IMG/VR virus record: IMGVR_UViG_3300030685_000016
Location: 62,001 to 126,000 of that record
Length of the DNA: 64,000 bases
Direction: 5' to 3' (one strand)
Source: a virus
Shown here: in pieces, positions 47,411 through 54,680 of the stretch
How positions within the stretch are numbered: position 1 is the stretch's first letter
Layout of the letters: every line of letters starts with the position of its first letter
The notes under the pieces: model-generated
The model's database searches: none
What the model saw: the letters and a program-made list of their open reading frames with translations, nothing else
What the model was told of the DNA's origin: nothing
Translations under genes and position numbers: made by a program

Positions 47411-47815
47411 ATGAAAATTATTATGGAAGAATTAGAAAAGAAAGTTGAAGAAGCTGCTAAAAAGTATATAAAAGACTATTATAGTGAGCAAATAATGCCT
47501 AAGTGTGTAAAAGATGCTTTTATTAATGGCGCTAAATCTCCTGAAGCTAAAGAATATTGGCAACAAGAAAAAAAACTTAAGAATATTATCTTCTCTGATG
47601 ATATTGATACAATTGGTAAATGTGCTAAGTGTGGAGTTGAATTTCATATACATAAATTAGAACAACAAGGAATGTATACTGAAGAAGATTTAAGAGATGC
47701 TTTTAATACAGCACAAAAACAAGCATCTGCAAGTACAGATCAATGTGGAAATGTAGAAGTAAATCATACAGAAACATTTGAAGAATGGTTTGAACAAAAT
47801 AAAAAGAAATCATGA
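47411..47815 (+). CDS. Unidentified 134-aa protein
   Basis: Helical, with CAKCGVEFHIHKLEQQ giving one CxxC plus HxH. The tail TFEEWFEQNKKKS is charged. An alternative start is MEELEKK at 47423. Overlaps the next gene (ATGA). Confidence 0.5.
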   Translation: MKIIMEELEKKVEEAAKKYIKDYYSEQIMPKCVKDAFINGAKSPEAKEYWQQEKKLKNIIFSDDIDTIGKCAKCGVEFHIHKLEQQGMYTEEDLRDAFNTAQKQASASTDQCGNVEVNHTETFEEWFEQNKKKS

Positions 47816-47964
47816 AGACTAAAAAAATTGCTAAAGAATTAACGAGTCAAGAACTTATAGAAAGAATTTATAATTATACAGTTCAGATTGAAAAGCTCCA
47901 AACTATGCGACTTATTTTTACAAAGGAAATAATTAAACGAAAGAAAAGAAAAATTAAATTATGA
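47812..47964 (+). CDS. Basic 50-aa protein
   Basis: MKTKKIAKELTSQELIERIY, ending KEIIKRKKRKIKL: a helical, strongly basic peptide. Overlaps both neighbours. Confidence 0.45.
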   Translation: MKTKKIAKELTSQELIERIYNYTVQIEKLQTMRLIFTKEIIKRKKRKIKL

Positions 47965-48095
47965 AAATAAATTTTAAAACAATGAGACTTGATATCCAAA
48001 GGTTAAAAGATGCTATGGGCAGTGAATATACTTGTGAAAGATGTTTAGGAAACAGATGTCATCCAGAGACTTGTAATTGTTGGTGTCATAATTAG
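47961..48095 (+). CDS. Cys-rich 44-aa peptide
   Basis: Ends with CERCLGNRCHPETCNCWCHN: seven Cys and two His in 20 residues, surely metal-binding. Its stop touches the first base of the tRNA-Arg. Confidence 0.5.
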   Translation: MKINFKTMRLDIQRLKDAMGSEYTCERCLGNRCHPETCNCWCHN

Positions 48096-48168
48096 GAGAT
48101 ATAGCTCAATTGTATAGAGTTCTAAATTACGAATTTAGAAGTTGCAGGTTAGAATCCTGCTATCTTCA
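48095..48168 (+). tRNA. tRNA-Arg (ACG)
   Basis: Anticodon arm CTAAA-TTACGAA-TTTAG gives ACG. Acceptor GGAGATA/TATCTTC, T-arm GCAGG-TTAGAAT-CCTGC. Confidence 0.75.
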
Positions 48169-48186
48169 CTAAAAATAAAAAAAATT

Positions 48187-48360
48187 ATGAGAACATTATT
48201 TAATTATTTCAGACAGGTATTTTGTAAACATGAATTTGAAGTAGAAATTGTAGAATCAACCGAAAGAGATATATATTCAGGTGCTAGTAAACAAGGAGAA
48301 AAACGTTCTCTATATTGTCCTAAATGTGGATATCATTCTTGGCATTGGAAGAGTTTTTAA
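48187..48360 (+). CDS. 57-aa zinc-finger-like protein
   Basis: Has FCKHEF and LYCPKCGYHSWHWK: a C-x-H and a CxxC followed by HxxH, likely one zinc site. I use ATG 48187 after the tRNA. Function unknown. Confidence 0.5.
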   Translation: MRTLFNYFRQVFCKHEFEVEIVESTERDIYSGASKQGEKRSLYCPKCGYHSWHWKSF

Positions 48361-48361
48361 T

Positions 48362-48643
48362 ATGGCAATGTTTGGAAGCTCTTGGTCAGAGGGCACTGAA
48401 GGAGAAGAAATAGGACCATTTAGTCATTGGTTAGAAGATTCAATTGAAGATGATGGGCCTATGGTACCTTCATCTTGGAAAGAAGAAGTTCCTACGAATG
48501 CATTTGACTTATGTATGGAATTAAAAAGAAAAACAGGTATGGGATTATTAAGTGCCAAACGTTGTTTACAAGATAATACTTGGGATATTGATAAAGCAAA
48601 TGAAAACCATCACACTTATATGTGGGATGGTAAATTGAAATAA
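48362..48643 (+). CDS. Unidentified 93-aa protein with UBA/TS-like end
   Basis: I use ATG 48362 (MAMFGSSWSEGTEGEE). Residues ~55-80 (LKRKTGMGLLSAKRCLQDNT, then WDIDKANE) follow the UBA/EF-Ts N-domain pattern LRxxTGxgxxxcKxAL...D.xxA. A small three-helix binding module is likely. Confidence 0.55.
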   Translation: MAMFGSSWSEGTEGEEIGPFSHWLEDSIEDDGPMVPSSWKEEVPTNAFDLCMELKRKTGMGLLSAKRCLQDNTWDIDKANENHHTYMWDGKLK

Positions 48644-48777
48644 ATATTCATCACATGGATACCGCATGGTTGAGTCAAATTTGAACTCTTCACCTCTTCG
48701 GCCGGTTAAACGATTAGGTATGAATATAAATAGTTTTAAGGCATCTGAATTCTATTCAAAAATAATGGTGCCACCAC

Positions 48778-48864
48778 GTCTCGGTTGCCTTAGTTGGTCG
48801 AAAGGTCTAGGCTGTTAACCTAGTGAGTTTTACTCCACCGTGGGTTCGAATCCCACCCCTGACT
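48778..48864 (+). tRNA. tRNA-Asn-type (GTT) with long variable arm
   Basis: Anticodon arm CTAGG-CTGTTAA-CCTAG gives GTT. The variable region folds (GAGT-TTTA-CTC), a class II arm foreign to Asn. T-arm GTGGG-TTCGAAT-CCCAC. Acceptor GTCTCGG/CCCTGAC has two mismatches. An AAGGCA/TGCCTT pairing (48739/48787) competes with the acceptor. Confidence 0.55.
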
Positions 48865-48965
48865 CTAAACAAGTAAGTTCTATAAGACAGATCTCGTGTA
48901 CACGACATAAATTAGAACAGAAACTAATCTGTCAAGGCTACAAGCAAAGTACTTGTTTTTAAATG

Positions 48966-49049
48966 GTAATTGTAGCCGGTAATGGTCTCCGAACAGATTG
49001 TGGTTCTGTAATGCGAAAGCTAATGCGGGTTCGAGTCCCGTCTTTTACC
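48966..49049 (+). tRNA. tRNA-His-type (GTG) with long variable arm
   Basis: Anticodon arm ACAGA-TTGTGGT-TCTGT gives GTG. Variable region GCGAAAGC forms a short arm, not expected for His. T-arm GCGGG-TTCGAGT-CCCGT. Acceptor GTAATTG/CTTTTAC has two mismatches. Confidence 0.5.
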
Positions 49050-49064
49050 CTAAATTTTAAATAA

Positions 49065-49511
49065 ATGATAAATATTTGTAAAATTAGAAAATTTCCTGAC
49101 TGGCATTATTTTGTTTATTATTTATCTAAACAAGATAGAGGAAAATGGTTAAATGTTTGGTTTCAAGAAGAAGATTGTTTATATAAAGGAAAAAAATATT
49201 CTCCTAATAATTATTGTACCTTAAAAGAAGTTGATAAAGAATCTATGTTTCATTTATATGGAAGAAGGTTTAATCCAGTTTCTATCTTTATTATTAATTC
49301 TTATAAAAAAGAAAATCCTTTTTCTATGAAAGTTATGATACATTCAGTAGATGATAGTTCTTATGGTATATGGTTTGATTTTCCATTAGAAGGATTAGAA
49401 TGTAGAAGATTGTTAATAATGAAATGGATTTCAGAGAGAAGTATAATAAATGGAGAAAAACTCCTTGATTATTGTGAATCTTTGGGAGGAGAAGACAGAG
49501 ATTATAATTAA
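49065..49511 (+). CDS. Unidentified 148-aa protein
   Basis: Not recognised. Aromatic-rich N-terminus (FPDWHYFVYYLSKQDRGKW), mixed fold, acidic end. No membrane segment. Confidence 0.5.
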   Translation: MINICKIRKFPDWHYFVYYLSKQDRGKWLNVWFQEEDCLYKGKKYSPNNYCTLKEVDKESMFHLYGRRFNPVSIFIINSYKKENPFSMKVMIHSVDDSSYGIWFDFPLEGLECRRLLIMKWISERSIINGEKLLDYCESLGGEDRDYN

Positions 49512-49513
49512 TT

Positions 49514-49741
49514 ATGGCAAAGGATAAAGAATTTGAAAAAAAATATAAAGCTGAGCGAATTATGAGAAAAACAGTTCGGAAGGCTAAGAGACAATTAAGG
49601 AATAATGGGATGTGCAAATGTGGTATTAACCACAAAACAGATTGGCACTCTTGTCCTTATGATGAGGATATGAATGGCAATTATGAAAAAAATTGTAGAT
49701 GCTGTTCTGATTGCACACACAATTGTGCAATGGATATTTAA
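49514..49741 (+). CDS. Cys/His-rich 75-aa protein
   Basis: Basic first half (EKKYKAERIMRKTVRKAKRQ), then a metal-site half with CKCGINHKTDWHSC and CRCCSDCTHNC. Probably zinc-binding and nucleic-acid-associated. Confidence 0.5.
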   Translation: MAKDKEFEKKYKAERIMRKTVRKAKRQLRNNGMCKCGINHKTDWHSCPYDEDMNGNYEKNCRCCSDCTHNCAMDI

Positions 49742-49745
49742 GATT

Positions 49746-49799
49746 GCGAGGTAGCTCAGTGGTAGAGCGATTGTCGGGCGTTCGATTCGTTCCCTCGCT
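49746..49799 (+). tRNA. tRNA-like gene lacking the anticodon arm
   Basis: 54 bases: acceptor GCGAGG/CCTCGC, a perfect D-arm GCTCAGTGGTAGAGC, then only GATTGTC before a T-arm-like GGGCG-TTCGATT-CGTTC. A clean loss of the anticodon arm: a decayed gene, or an RNA kept for its tRNA-like shape. Confidence 0.5.
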
Positions 49800-49813
49800 A
49801 CAAATTTAAAAAA

Positions 49814-50188
49814 ATGAAAAGTATTATAAAAGAAATTTTAAGAATAGAAAAACAATTATCTGATACTTCTTTAAAATTAAGTAATAATAATTTTCTTTTA
49901 AAAGCTTCAAAAGATGCAGTTGAAAAAGAGAAACAGAAACAGTCAGATTTTAAAGCAAGTTTAATATTATTAACTGGACAATGGGATAATCAATATAAGA
50001 TTTTATTAAACTATTTTAAGACCAGGGAAAGAATAAGTTGGCATATTCAATATTTGAGAGAATGTATCACTGAATTGGAGCTTTATGAATCAGATTGGTT
50101 TGATTATGTTTATAAAGAAAATATTGAATTAGAAGAATTAGAGCAATTATATAAAAAAATTAATGGGACAATTACAAAACAGAATTGA
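49814..50188 (+). CDS. Coiled-coil 124-aa protein
   Basis: Strong coiled coil across most of the length (IIKEILRIEKQLSDTSLKLS). Overlaps the GatB/YqeY-like gene by 26 bases. Not recognised. Confidence 0.5.
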   Translation: MKSIIKEILRIEKQLSDTSLKLSNNNFLLKASKDAVEKEKQKQSDFKASLILLTGQWDNQYKILLNYFKTRERISWHIQYLRECITELELYESDWFDYVYKENIELEELEQLYKKINGTITKQN

Positions 50189-50546
50189 AAAGGATTTGCA
50201 TAATTCTATTTTAAATAGAAATGATGCTAAAAAAGATATTTTAAGAGTTATTTACTCTGATATGAATAAAATTGGAAGAGATGTTACTGATGAACAAGTT
50301 ATTAAAATTATCAAGAAACAGATTGAAGATTCTAGAGCTTGTCATACAGAAGAAGAAATTCCTTTAATAGAGGTTTATCTTCCAGCCGAAATGTCAGATG
50401 TTGAGATGAAGATGAACTTAACAATTATGTTATCTGAACAATGTATTTCTAAAACTGATATACCTAATGCAATGAAGGCTGCAAAGACTTTTTTAGGTTC
50501 TGATTTTGATGGAAAAAGAGTTTCAGCAATTTTAAAAACATTATAA
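50163..50546 (+). CDS. GatB/YqeY domain protein
   Basis: 127 residues. RIEKDLHNSILNRNDAKKDI, VIKIIKKQIEDSRAC, EIPLIEVYLPAEMSDVEMKM and ending KTFLGSDFDGKRVSAILKTL match the YqeY family, the tRNA-binding tail domain of GatB: two helical bundles with a typical YLPxxxS and GkxfDGkxvSxilk. YqeY-like proteins are thought to bind tRNA, which suits a phage with so many tRNAs. Confidence 0.75.
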   Translation: MGQLQNRIEKDLHNSILNRNDAKKDILRVIYSDMNKIGRDVTDEQVIKIIKKQIEDSRACHTEEEIPLIEVYLPAEMSDVEMKMNLTIMLSEQCISKTDIPNAMKAAKTFLGSDFDGKRVSAILKTL

Positions 50547-50710
50547 TGAAATGGGGATATAAAGTTATTATTGAAGACATGTCTATTTATCAATTAATTG
50601 AAATATTAAATATAAATGGAAAACTTGGCTGGGAATTAGTTAATAATGTAGTAACTGATTCCTCAATGTTTAGTAAAACTTATGTATTAATTTTCAAGAA
50701 AGTTCTTTAA
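50546..50710 (+). CDS. DUF4177-like 54-aa protein
   Basis: MKWGYKVIIEDMSIYQLIEI and LNINGKLGWELVN follow the pattern of DUF4177 (LNxxGxxGWELV). Starts inside the previous stop (TAATG). Function unknown in all members I know. Confidence 0.5.
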   Translation: MKWGYKVIIEDMSIYQLIEILNINGKLGWELVNNVVTDSSMFSKTYVLIFKKVL

Positions 50711-50742
50711 AACATTAATATTATACCTATATGTATGCAACT

Positions 50743-50834
50743 GATGGGTGAAGACATTGCAGTAGATGGATTACGGATATCCTGCGACTCTGTTTAGCAA
50801 CAGAGGATAATTGTGAGTAACTTATTCCGCCATC
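50743..50834 (+). ncRNA. Structured RNA or degenerate tRNA-like gene
   Basis: GATGG (50743-50747) can pair with CCATC (50830-50834). Inside, TATC/GATA and CTCTG/CAGAG stack around loop TTTAGCAA, which has anticodon-arm dimensions. There is no T-arm, so I do not call a tRNA. Confidence 0.35.
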
Positions 50835-50896
50835 GTCTAATAAAACAATAATATTAATTAAAAACTTATCAGCGTATACACTGGTAAGTTTAATAT

Positions 50897-50972
50897 AGTC
50901 TCAGGGCCTGCTAGGGTGGGCGATAGCTTGTCACGCTATTCAATCAGGAGGGTTCGAATCCCTTTGGGACTG
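50897..50972 (+). tRNA. tRNA-Asp (GTC)
   Basis: Anticodon arm ATAGC-TTGTCAC-GCTAT gives GTC. Acceptor AGTCTCA/TGGGACT pairs fully with wobbles. T-arm GAGGG-TTCGAAT-CCCTT. Confidence 0.75.
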
Positions 50973-50989
50973 CAAAAAGATAATAAAAT

Positions 50990-51063
50990 GCTCTCATGGT
51001 GTAACTGCATAACATAACTCACTTCTAATGAATTGACTGGGGGTTGGAATCCCTCTGGGGGTA
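50990..51063 (+). tRNA. tRNA-Arg (TCT)
   Basis: Loop CTTCTAA gives TCT; the anticodon stem has one mismatch. Acceptor GCTCTCA/TGGGGGT relies on wobbles. T-loop TTGGAAT is unusual. Confidence 0.6.
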
Positions 51064-51076
51064 CTAAATTAAAAAT

Positions 51077-51250
51077 ATGAAACAAAAAATTGAAAAACTT
51101 TTAGAATCATTAATACCTTTAGGTATTGGTTTAATTTCTAGTAGTTTATGGTGGACACATAATGATAATTGGAAGACTTATTTACCAATTGTATTATTAC
51201 TAATGGCAATACAAAGATTATTTGATAAATATAATAAATATAATAAATAA
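51077..51250 (+). CDS. 57-aa membrane protein
   Basis: LLESLIPLGIGLISSSLWW and YLPIVLLLMAIQRLF give two hydrophobic helices with a short loop. Its stop overlaps the next ATG. It could be a holin-like protein by size, but nothing proves it. Confidence 0.45.
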   Translation: MKQKIEKLLESLIPLGIGLISSSLWWTHNDNWKTYLPIVLLLMAIQRLFDKYNKYNK

Positions 51251-51531
51251 TGGGAGAATTAACATTTATAAATTCGAACTCTGATAAAAATAATCCAACA
51301 TTACTTGGTTTACACCATGTTCTTGGATTTGGTAAATATAGAAACAAAAGAATAGATACTATTATAGAAATAGACCCAGGATACCTTCTTTGGTTAGTTG
51401 ACAGTGAATGTTATAAGTTTTATAATGACGAAGTTTATAAAAAAGTTAGCAGAGTAGCTAGTAAGAAAAGTTCAGAGAAGTATAAAGCAACTTATTATCC
51501 TTGGAGTAAAGGAAGAACTAAATTATATTAA
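51250..51531 (+). CDS. Exodeoxyribonuclease X-like C-terminal domain protein
   Basis: 93 residues. GFGKYRNKRIDTIIEIDPGY then LLWLVDSECYKFYNDEVYKK match the small domain (FGKHKGxxIxxIxxxDPxYLxWL) found at the end of exonuclease X/DnaQ-like proteins and as a stand-alone phage protein, thought to help bind nucleic acid. Confidence 0.6.
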   Translation: MGELTFINSNSDKNNPTLLGLHHVLGFGKYRNKRIDTIIEIDPGYLLWLVDSECYKFYNDEVYKKVSRVASKKSSEKYKATYYPWSKGRTKLY

Positions 51532-51542
51532 TAGATATAAAT

Positions 51543-51618
51543 CGAGATGTTGGGGAGTCCGGTACCCCGCTTGCTTTGGGAGCAAGAGAACTCGCAGGTT
51601 CGAATCCTGCCATCCCGA
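51543..51618 (+). tRNA. tRNA-Pro (TGG)
   Basis: Anticodon arm CTTGC-TTTGGGA-GCAAG gives TGG. D-arm GGGG-AGTCCGGTA-CCCC, T-arm GCAGG-TTCGAAT-CCTGC, acceptor CGAGATG/CATCCCG with one mismatch; C at position 1 fits Pro. Confidence 0.75.
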
Positions 51619-51624
51619 CGTGAT

Positions 51625-51770
51625 ACTACGTAAAGCCTCTTCTAAAGAATGTAACGTAGTTATAGCAAAAGCCTTTCGGGTTAAAGGTATAAGCACCACC
51701 AGTTCCTTTCTAAAAGGAAAAAAACTTTAGGTGACGTACTAGGATAAGGCTGCCTAGTAAAATATAAGTA
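51625..51770 (+). ncRNA. Structured RNA of consecutive hairpins
   Basis: ACTACGT/ACGTAGT (51625-51660), TTCCTT/AAGGAA near 51702-51719 and TACTAGG/CCTAGTA (51737-51759), plus a CTTTCGGG-type loop. No frame fits. It follows tRNA-Pro by six bases; nothing else is visible up to the terminator at 51885. Confidence 0.45.
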
Positions 51771-51884
51771 AACTAAAATTCTAAATGATAAGTAATTTTT
51801 AATAAAGTCTTTTGAAGATTAAAAATGATGATCCACGATGCGGCCAGAGAAAAGACCTTGGGGTTATTTAGTTACTTAATTTAT

Positions 51885-51917
51885 AAGGACATCGAAAGGT
51901 GTCCTTATTTTATTTTT
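51885..51917 (+). terminator. Rho-independent terminator
   Basis: AAGGACATC-GAAA-GGTGTCCTT, nine pairs with one wobble and a GNRA tetraloop, followed by ATTTTATTTTT. It separates the tRNA-rich region from the replication gene block. Confidence 0.75.
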
Positions 51918-51940
51918 AACAAATTGTAAATTAAATACTT

Positions 51941-52201
51941 ATGAGATATGAAATAGACAAAACAAAAAAAGAGATAACTCTTTTAGAACCAACACTTTTA
52001 AAGGATTTGTTTGAAGAATTGGGAGGATTAGATCTATCAGAAGAGTGGATAATAAAAGGAAAAACTGATTTTAATATTGCTCCTCTTTATCCAATATATC
52101 CTACTTTTCCTCAGTTTCCCCAACCAGTTATTCCACAACAACCTGTTTACCCTTGGTGGGATCAACCTTATTACACTGTTAATTGCACAGTAAAGCAATA
52201 A
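51941..52201 (+). CDS. Pro-rich 86-aa protein
   Basis: Helical first half (ITLLEPTLLKDLFEELGGLD), then a Pro/Tyr/Gln-rich tail (YPIYPTFPQFPQPVIPQQPV). Probably a structural or anchoring protein. Not recognised. Confidence 0.5.
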   Translation: MRYEIDKTKKEITLLEPTLLKDLFEELGGLDLSEEWIIKGKTDFNIAPLYPIYPTFPQFPQPVIPQQPVYPWWDQPYYTVNCTVKQ

Positions 52202-52230
52202 TTATTATTAATCTTAAAGTCACTTACAAA

Positions 52231-52635
52231 ATGAGCGCAGAAAAAGTTACATCGAAAGACAAAGCAAAGGAAAAACGTTATCCCCCAGTGGATACAGCAA
52301 ATGATTCCCAAATGGTTAGTGAAGGATTACGTCCTCCATTATTTATCCAGGATCCGGAATGGCATAGACAGACTGGCCCAGAAAGAATTGCCTTAGGAAG
52401 GATGAAAAAGATTAAGGGTTTAAGGCCCTCAGCTCCTCCTACTTTTAGAAGGATTACTCCTCATCGGATTACTGTTCACTTGAAAAATTTGAAACAGCAA
52501 CCAGATTTCAAAACTACTTATTCTGATACTATATATCAGGATGAAATTGGTAGTTATTTAGATCTGTTCTTTTCACATATGAAAGAAGAGATCAAGGTTG
52601 TTTACTTTAATGGTAAGAAGATCCGTGAAAATTAA
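52231..52635 (+). CDS. Unidentified basic 134-aa protein
   Basis: I use ATG 52231 (MSAEKVTSKDKAKEKRYPPV). Lys/Arg-rich and soluble. An AGTCACTTACAAA sequence just before the start resembles the Ro60-locus motif but has no paired strand. It overlaps the next gene. Confidence 0.5.
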   Translation: MSAEKVTSKDKAKEKRYPPVDTANDSQMVSEGLRPPLFIQDPEWHRQTGPERIALGRMKKIKGLRPSAPPTFRRITPHRITVHLKNLKQQPDFKTTYSDTIYQDEIGSYLDLFFSHMKEEIKVVYFNGKKIREN

Positions 52636-53041
52636 ACCAAATAAACTAATAACTAAATACAAGGTATTAGTTTTTAGTAATAAGAAAAGAGAATTAAATT
52701 CTCGCACACAACATGTTAAGGATACAGTTAGATTTGTAAAAACTAATCTAAATGTAAGTTCTTCAATAATGTTTGATAAACATGCCGACAAATGTTTATT
52801 TCGTAATCTTATAGATGATATAGAATTTACTCTAGAAGATAACAGATTAATTGCTGTCGGTAAAGTTCCAATTGATGTACCTATCTCAATTTCTGTAAAA
52901 CAGGAAATACTACGTCATGTTAATAGAGTTCTTAAATCTAGAGAGTTACAATTTAAGAATAAATACGAAACTCAAGTTTCAAAATTAATTAATAATTTAA
53001 ATGATACAGTGGATCAATCAACTTCGGTGTTGGTGGAGTAA
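52598..53041 (+). CDS. Unidentified basic 147-aa protein
   Basis: Basic N-terminus (MVRRSVKIKPNKLITKYKVL), helical C-terminus. An alternative start is ATG 52610. Not recognised. Confidence 0.5.
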   Translation: MFTLMVRRSVKIKPNKLITKYKVLVFSNKKRELNSRTQHVKDTVRFVKTNLNVSSSIMFDKHADKCLFRNLIDDIEFTLEDNRLIAVGKVPIDVPISISVKQEILRHVNRVLKSRELQFKNKYETQVSKLINNLNDTVDQSTSVLVE

Positions 53042-53066
53042 ACAGTTTTTTGATATTCATAAATCA

Positions 53067-53144
53067 ATGGATGATATAAAAGGAATTCCTGATCATTTTA
53101 ATGAATATAAATGTCAAAGATGTGGTAAAATTTTTAAGTTATGA
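53067..53144 (+). CDS. Possible 25-aa peptide with CxxC
   Basis: MDDIKGIPDHFNEYKCQRCG and a KIFKL end; the TGA overlaps the next ATG. Short, so uncertain. Confidence 0.35.
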   Translation: MDDIKGIPDHFNEYKCQRCGKIFKL

Positions 53145-53383
53145 CTTATAAAATAGGTAATAAATTTAAAATTATTGATAAGGATGTAAAAGAAGAAGTT
53201 TATATTTTATGTAAACCCAATAGATTTGAATTATGTCTTATTAATATTGAAACTGGACTGCGATGGGATGCCTCCGTTGGATATGAAGATAGTCAGTTTC
53301 TTATTCCGGAAAATATAATAGAAATGTTATTTAATTTTCAAAATAAAGAAAAATGGAAAGAAGTTTTTACTTTAATACAATAA
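53141..53383 (+). CDS. Unidentified 80-aa protein
   Basis: Beta-rich small domain: MTYKIGNKFKIIDKDVKEEV, VYILCKPNRFELCLIN, then GLRWDASVGYED. Not recognised. Confidence 0.5.
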   Translation: MTYKIGNKFKIIDKDVKEEVYILCKPNRFELCLINIETGLRWDASVGYEDSQFLIPENIIEMLFNFQNKEKWKEVFTLIQ

Positions 53384-53387
53384 TAAA

Positions 53388-53768
53388 ATGAAAGAATTGT
53401 TAAAATTAGAAGATGTGGGATCAAAAGTCCTTGTGGAGTATTATCGGGAAAAAGAAAAACATGTTCCTGTTTTGATACAAATTGAAGATGATGTTTATGA
53501 AAGAAATTCCATAGTGATTAAAGGTAAACCAATTGGAGTTGTTATTGCAATTGCTCCAGGTGTTATTGGTTGGTCATTATGTAATAATGATGATGTATTT
53601 TCAAAAGAAAAAGCAATTGACTTAGCATTAAGTCGTGCTTTTCTTGCAGAAAATATGAACCATGAAGTTCGTAATAAGTTTTATGCAAAAATACCGAGAT
53701 CTTTAGATAAACTGTTTGCAAAAATGGATGAAAGATCTCAATTATACTTTAATGATGATACTGATTAA
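53388..53768 (+). CDS. Unidentified 126-aa protein
   Basis: Not recognised. First half beta-rich (VLVEYYREKEKHVPVLIQIE, GVVIAIAPGVIGWSLC), second half helical. Overlaps the next gene. Confidence 0.5.
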   Translation: MKELLKLEDVGSKVLVEYYREKEKHVPVLIQIEDDVYERNSIVIKGKPIGVVIAIAPGVIGWSLCNNDDVFSKEKAIDLALSRAFLAENMNHEVRNKFYAKIPRSLDKLFAKMDERSQLYFNDDTD

Positions 53769-54072
53769 GGATCATGATTTTGAAATGGAGCAGGTAAAAT
53801 CTGCTCCATTTTTTGATTTAAGCATATTGTCTCCAGTAAATGAGGGGAAGGAAAATGAAAGATATGAAATGAAATTAGTTGGATATGGAATGACTTTTGA
53901 ACATTGTATGAAGACTATGGTTATTCATCGTCTCTCACAATTAGAAGAAGTTTTTACTGTTTCAGAATATGTTCAAAGATATGCTGAAGAGGTTAAGAAA
54001 TTTGCATCAAATATGAAAATTACTTCTATTCAGAAAGCAACTGTAAAGGAGGAAAATGATGGAGATAATTGA
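53755..54072 (+). CDS. Unidentified 105-aa protein
   Basis: Start taken at 53755, overlapping the previous stop. Helical, acidic; contains YGMTFEHCMKTMVIHRLSQL. Its end overlaps the next gene. Confidence 0.45.
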   Translation: MILIKDHDFEMEQVKSAPFFDLSILSPVNEGKENERYEMKLVGYGMTFEHCMKTMVIHRLSQLEEVFTVSEYVQRYAEEVKKFASNMKITSIQKATVKEENDGDN

Positions 54073-54430
54073 GAAAGATTTTAAAATTACACATAATGGA
54101 TATTGTTTTGTTCTTCATTTATTAAAATCTAAAAAAGAATTAAAAGAATCCCAAGAATCTCCTGAGTTGAAAGATTTAGAAGATAAAGAAGAGAAAGAAG
54201 ATAAGTTTAAAATTGGTGGGTATTATAGTTTTATAGATCATGCTTTTAGTGGTGCAAATGATTTTAGAAATGGGAAAAAATATCCTTTTTCTGAGTCAAA
54301 AACTGAGTTAAAAATCCAGATTCAGAAGTATAAATTAATTACTAATGAGTTTAATAGATATTTATCGGTAATGAATTTACCTATTACTTTATTAGCAAAA
54401 AAGGTGTTAAATGGAATACGGAATATTTAA
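54059..54430 (+). CDS. Unidentified charged 123-aa protein
   Basis: A central run of Glu, Lys and Asp (ELKDLEDKEEKEDKFK), otherwise unremarkable. Overlaps both neighbours, as is typical of this block. Confidence 0.5.
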   Translation: MEIIEKDFKITHNGYCFVLHLLKSKKELKESQESPELKDLEDKEEKEDKFKIGGYYSFIDHAFSGANDFRNGKKYPFSESKTELKIQIQKYKLITNEFNRYLSVMNLPITLLAKKVLNGIRNI

Positions 54431-54680
54431 TATAGGAATAAAGGATGGAATTCTTATAGTTAAATGTAAAAAACATTCTGTAACTTTACAGGATGTTAAA
54501 GAAATTAGAGATCAAATGCAAGAATCTACTGGCTTAGTTTATGACTATGTTATCTGGGATTCTTTACTTGGTTATTACAATGGATATGATTTTAATTTAA
54601 AGAATTATATCTTTTGTGGAAGTTTAAATGAGTCTTATAATATTAACAAAGTTAAAGCTTATATTAAAAATGATGACTAA
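54411..54680 (+). CDS. Unidentified 89-aa protein
   Basis: Not recognised. MEYGIFNIGIKDGILIVKCK and an aromatic second half. Overlaps the exonuclease gene by 8 bases. Confidence 0.5.
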   Translation: MEYGIFNIGIKDGILIVKCKKHSVTLQDVKEIRDQMQESTGLVYDYVIWDSLLGYYNGYDFNLKNYIFCGSLNESYNINKVKAYIKNDD

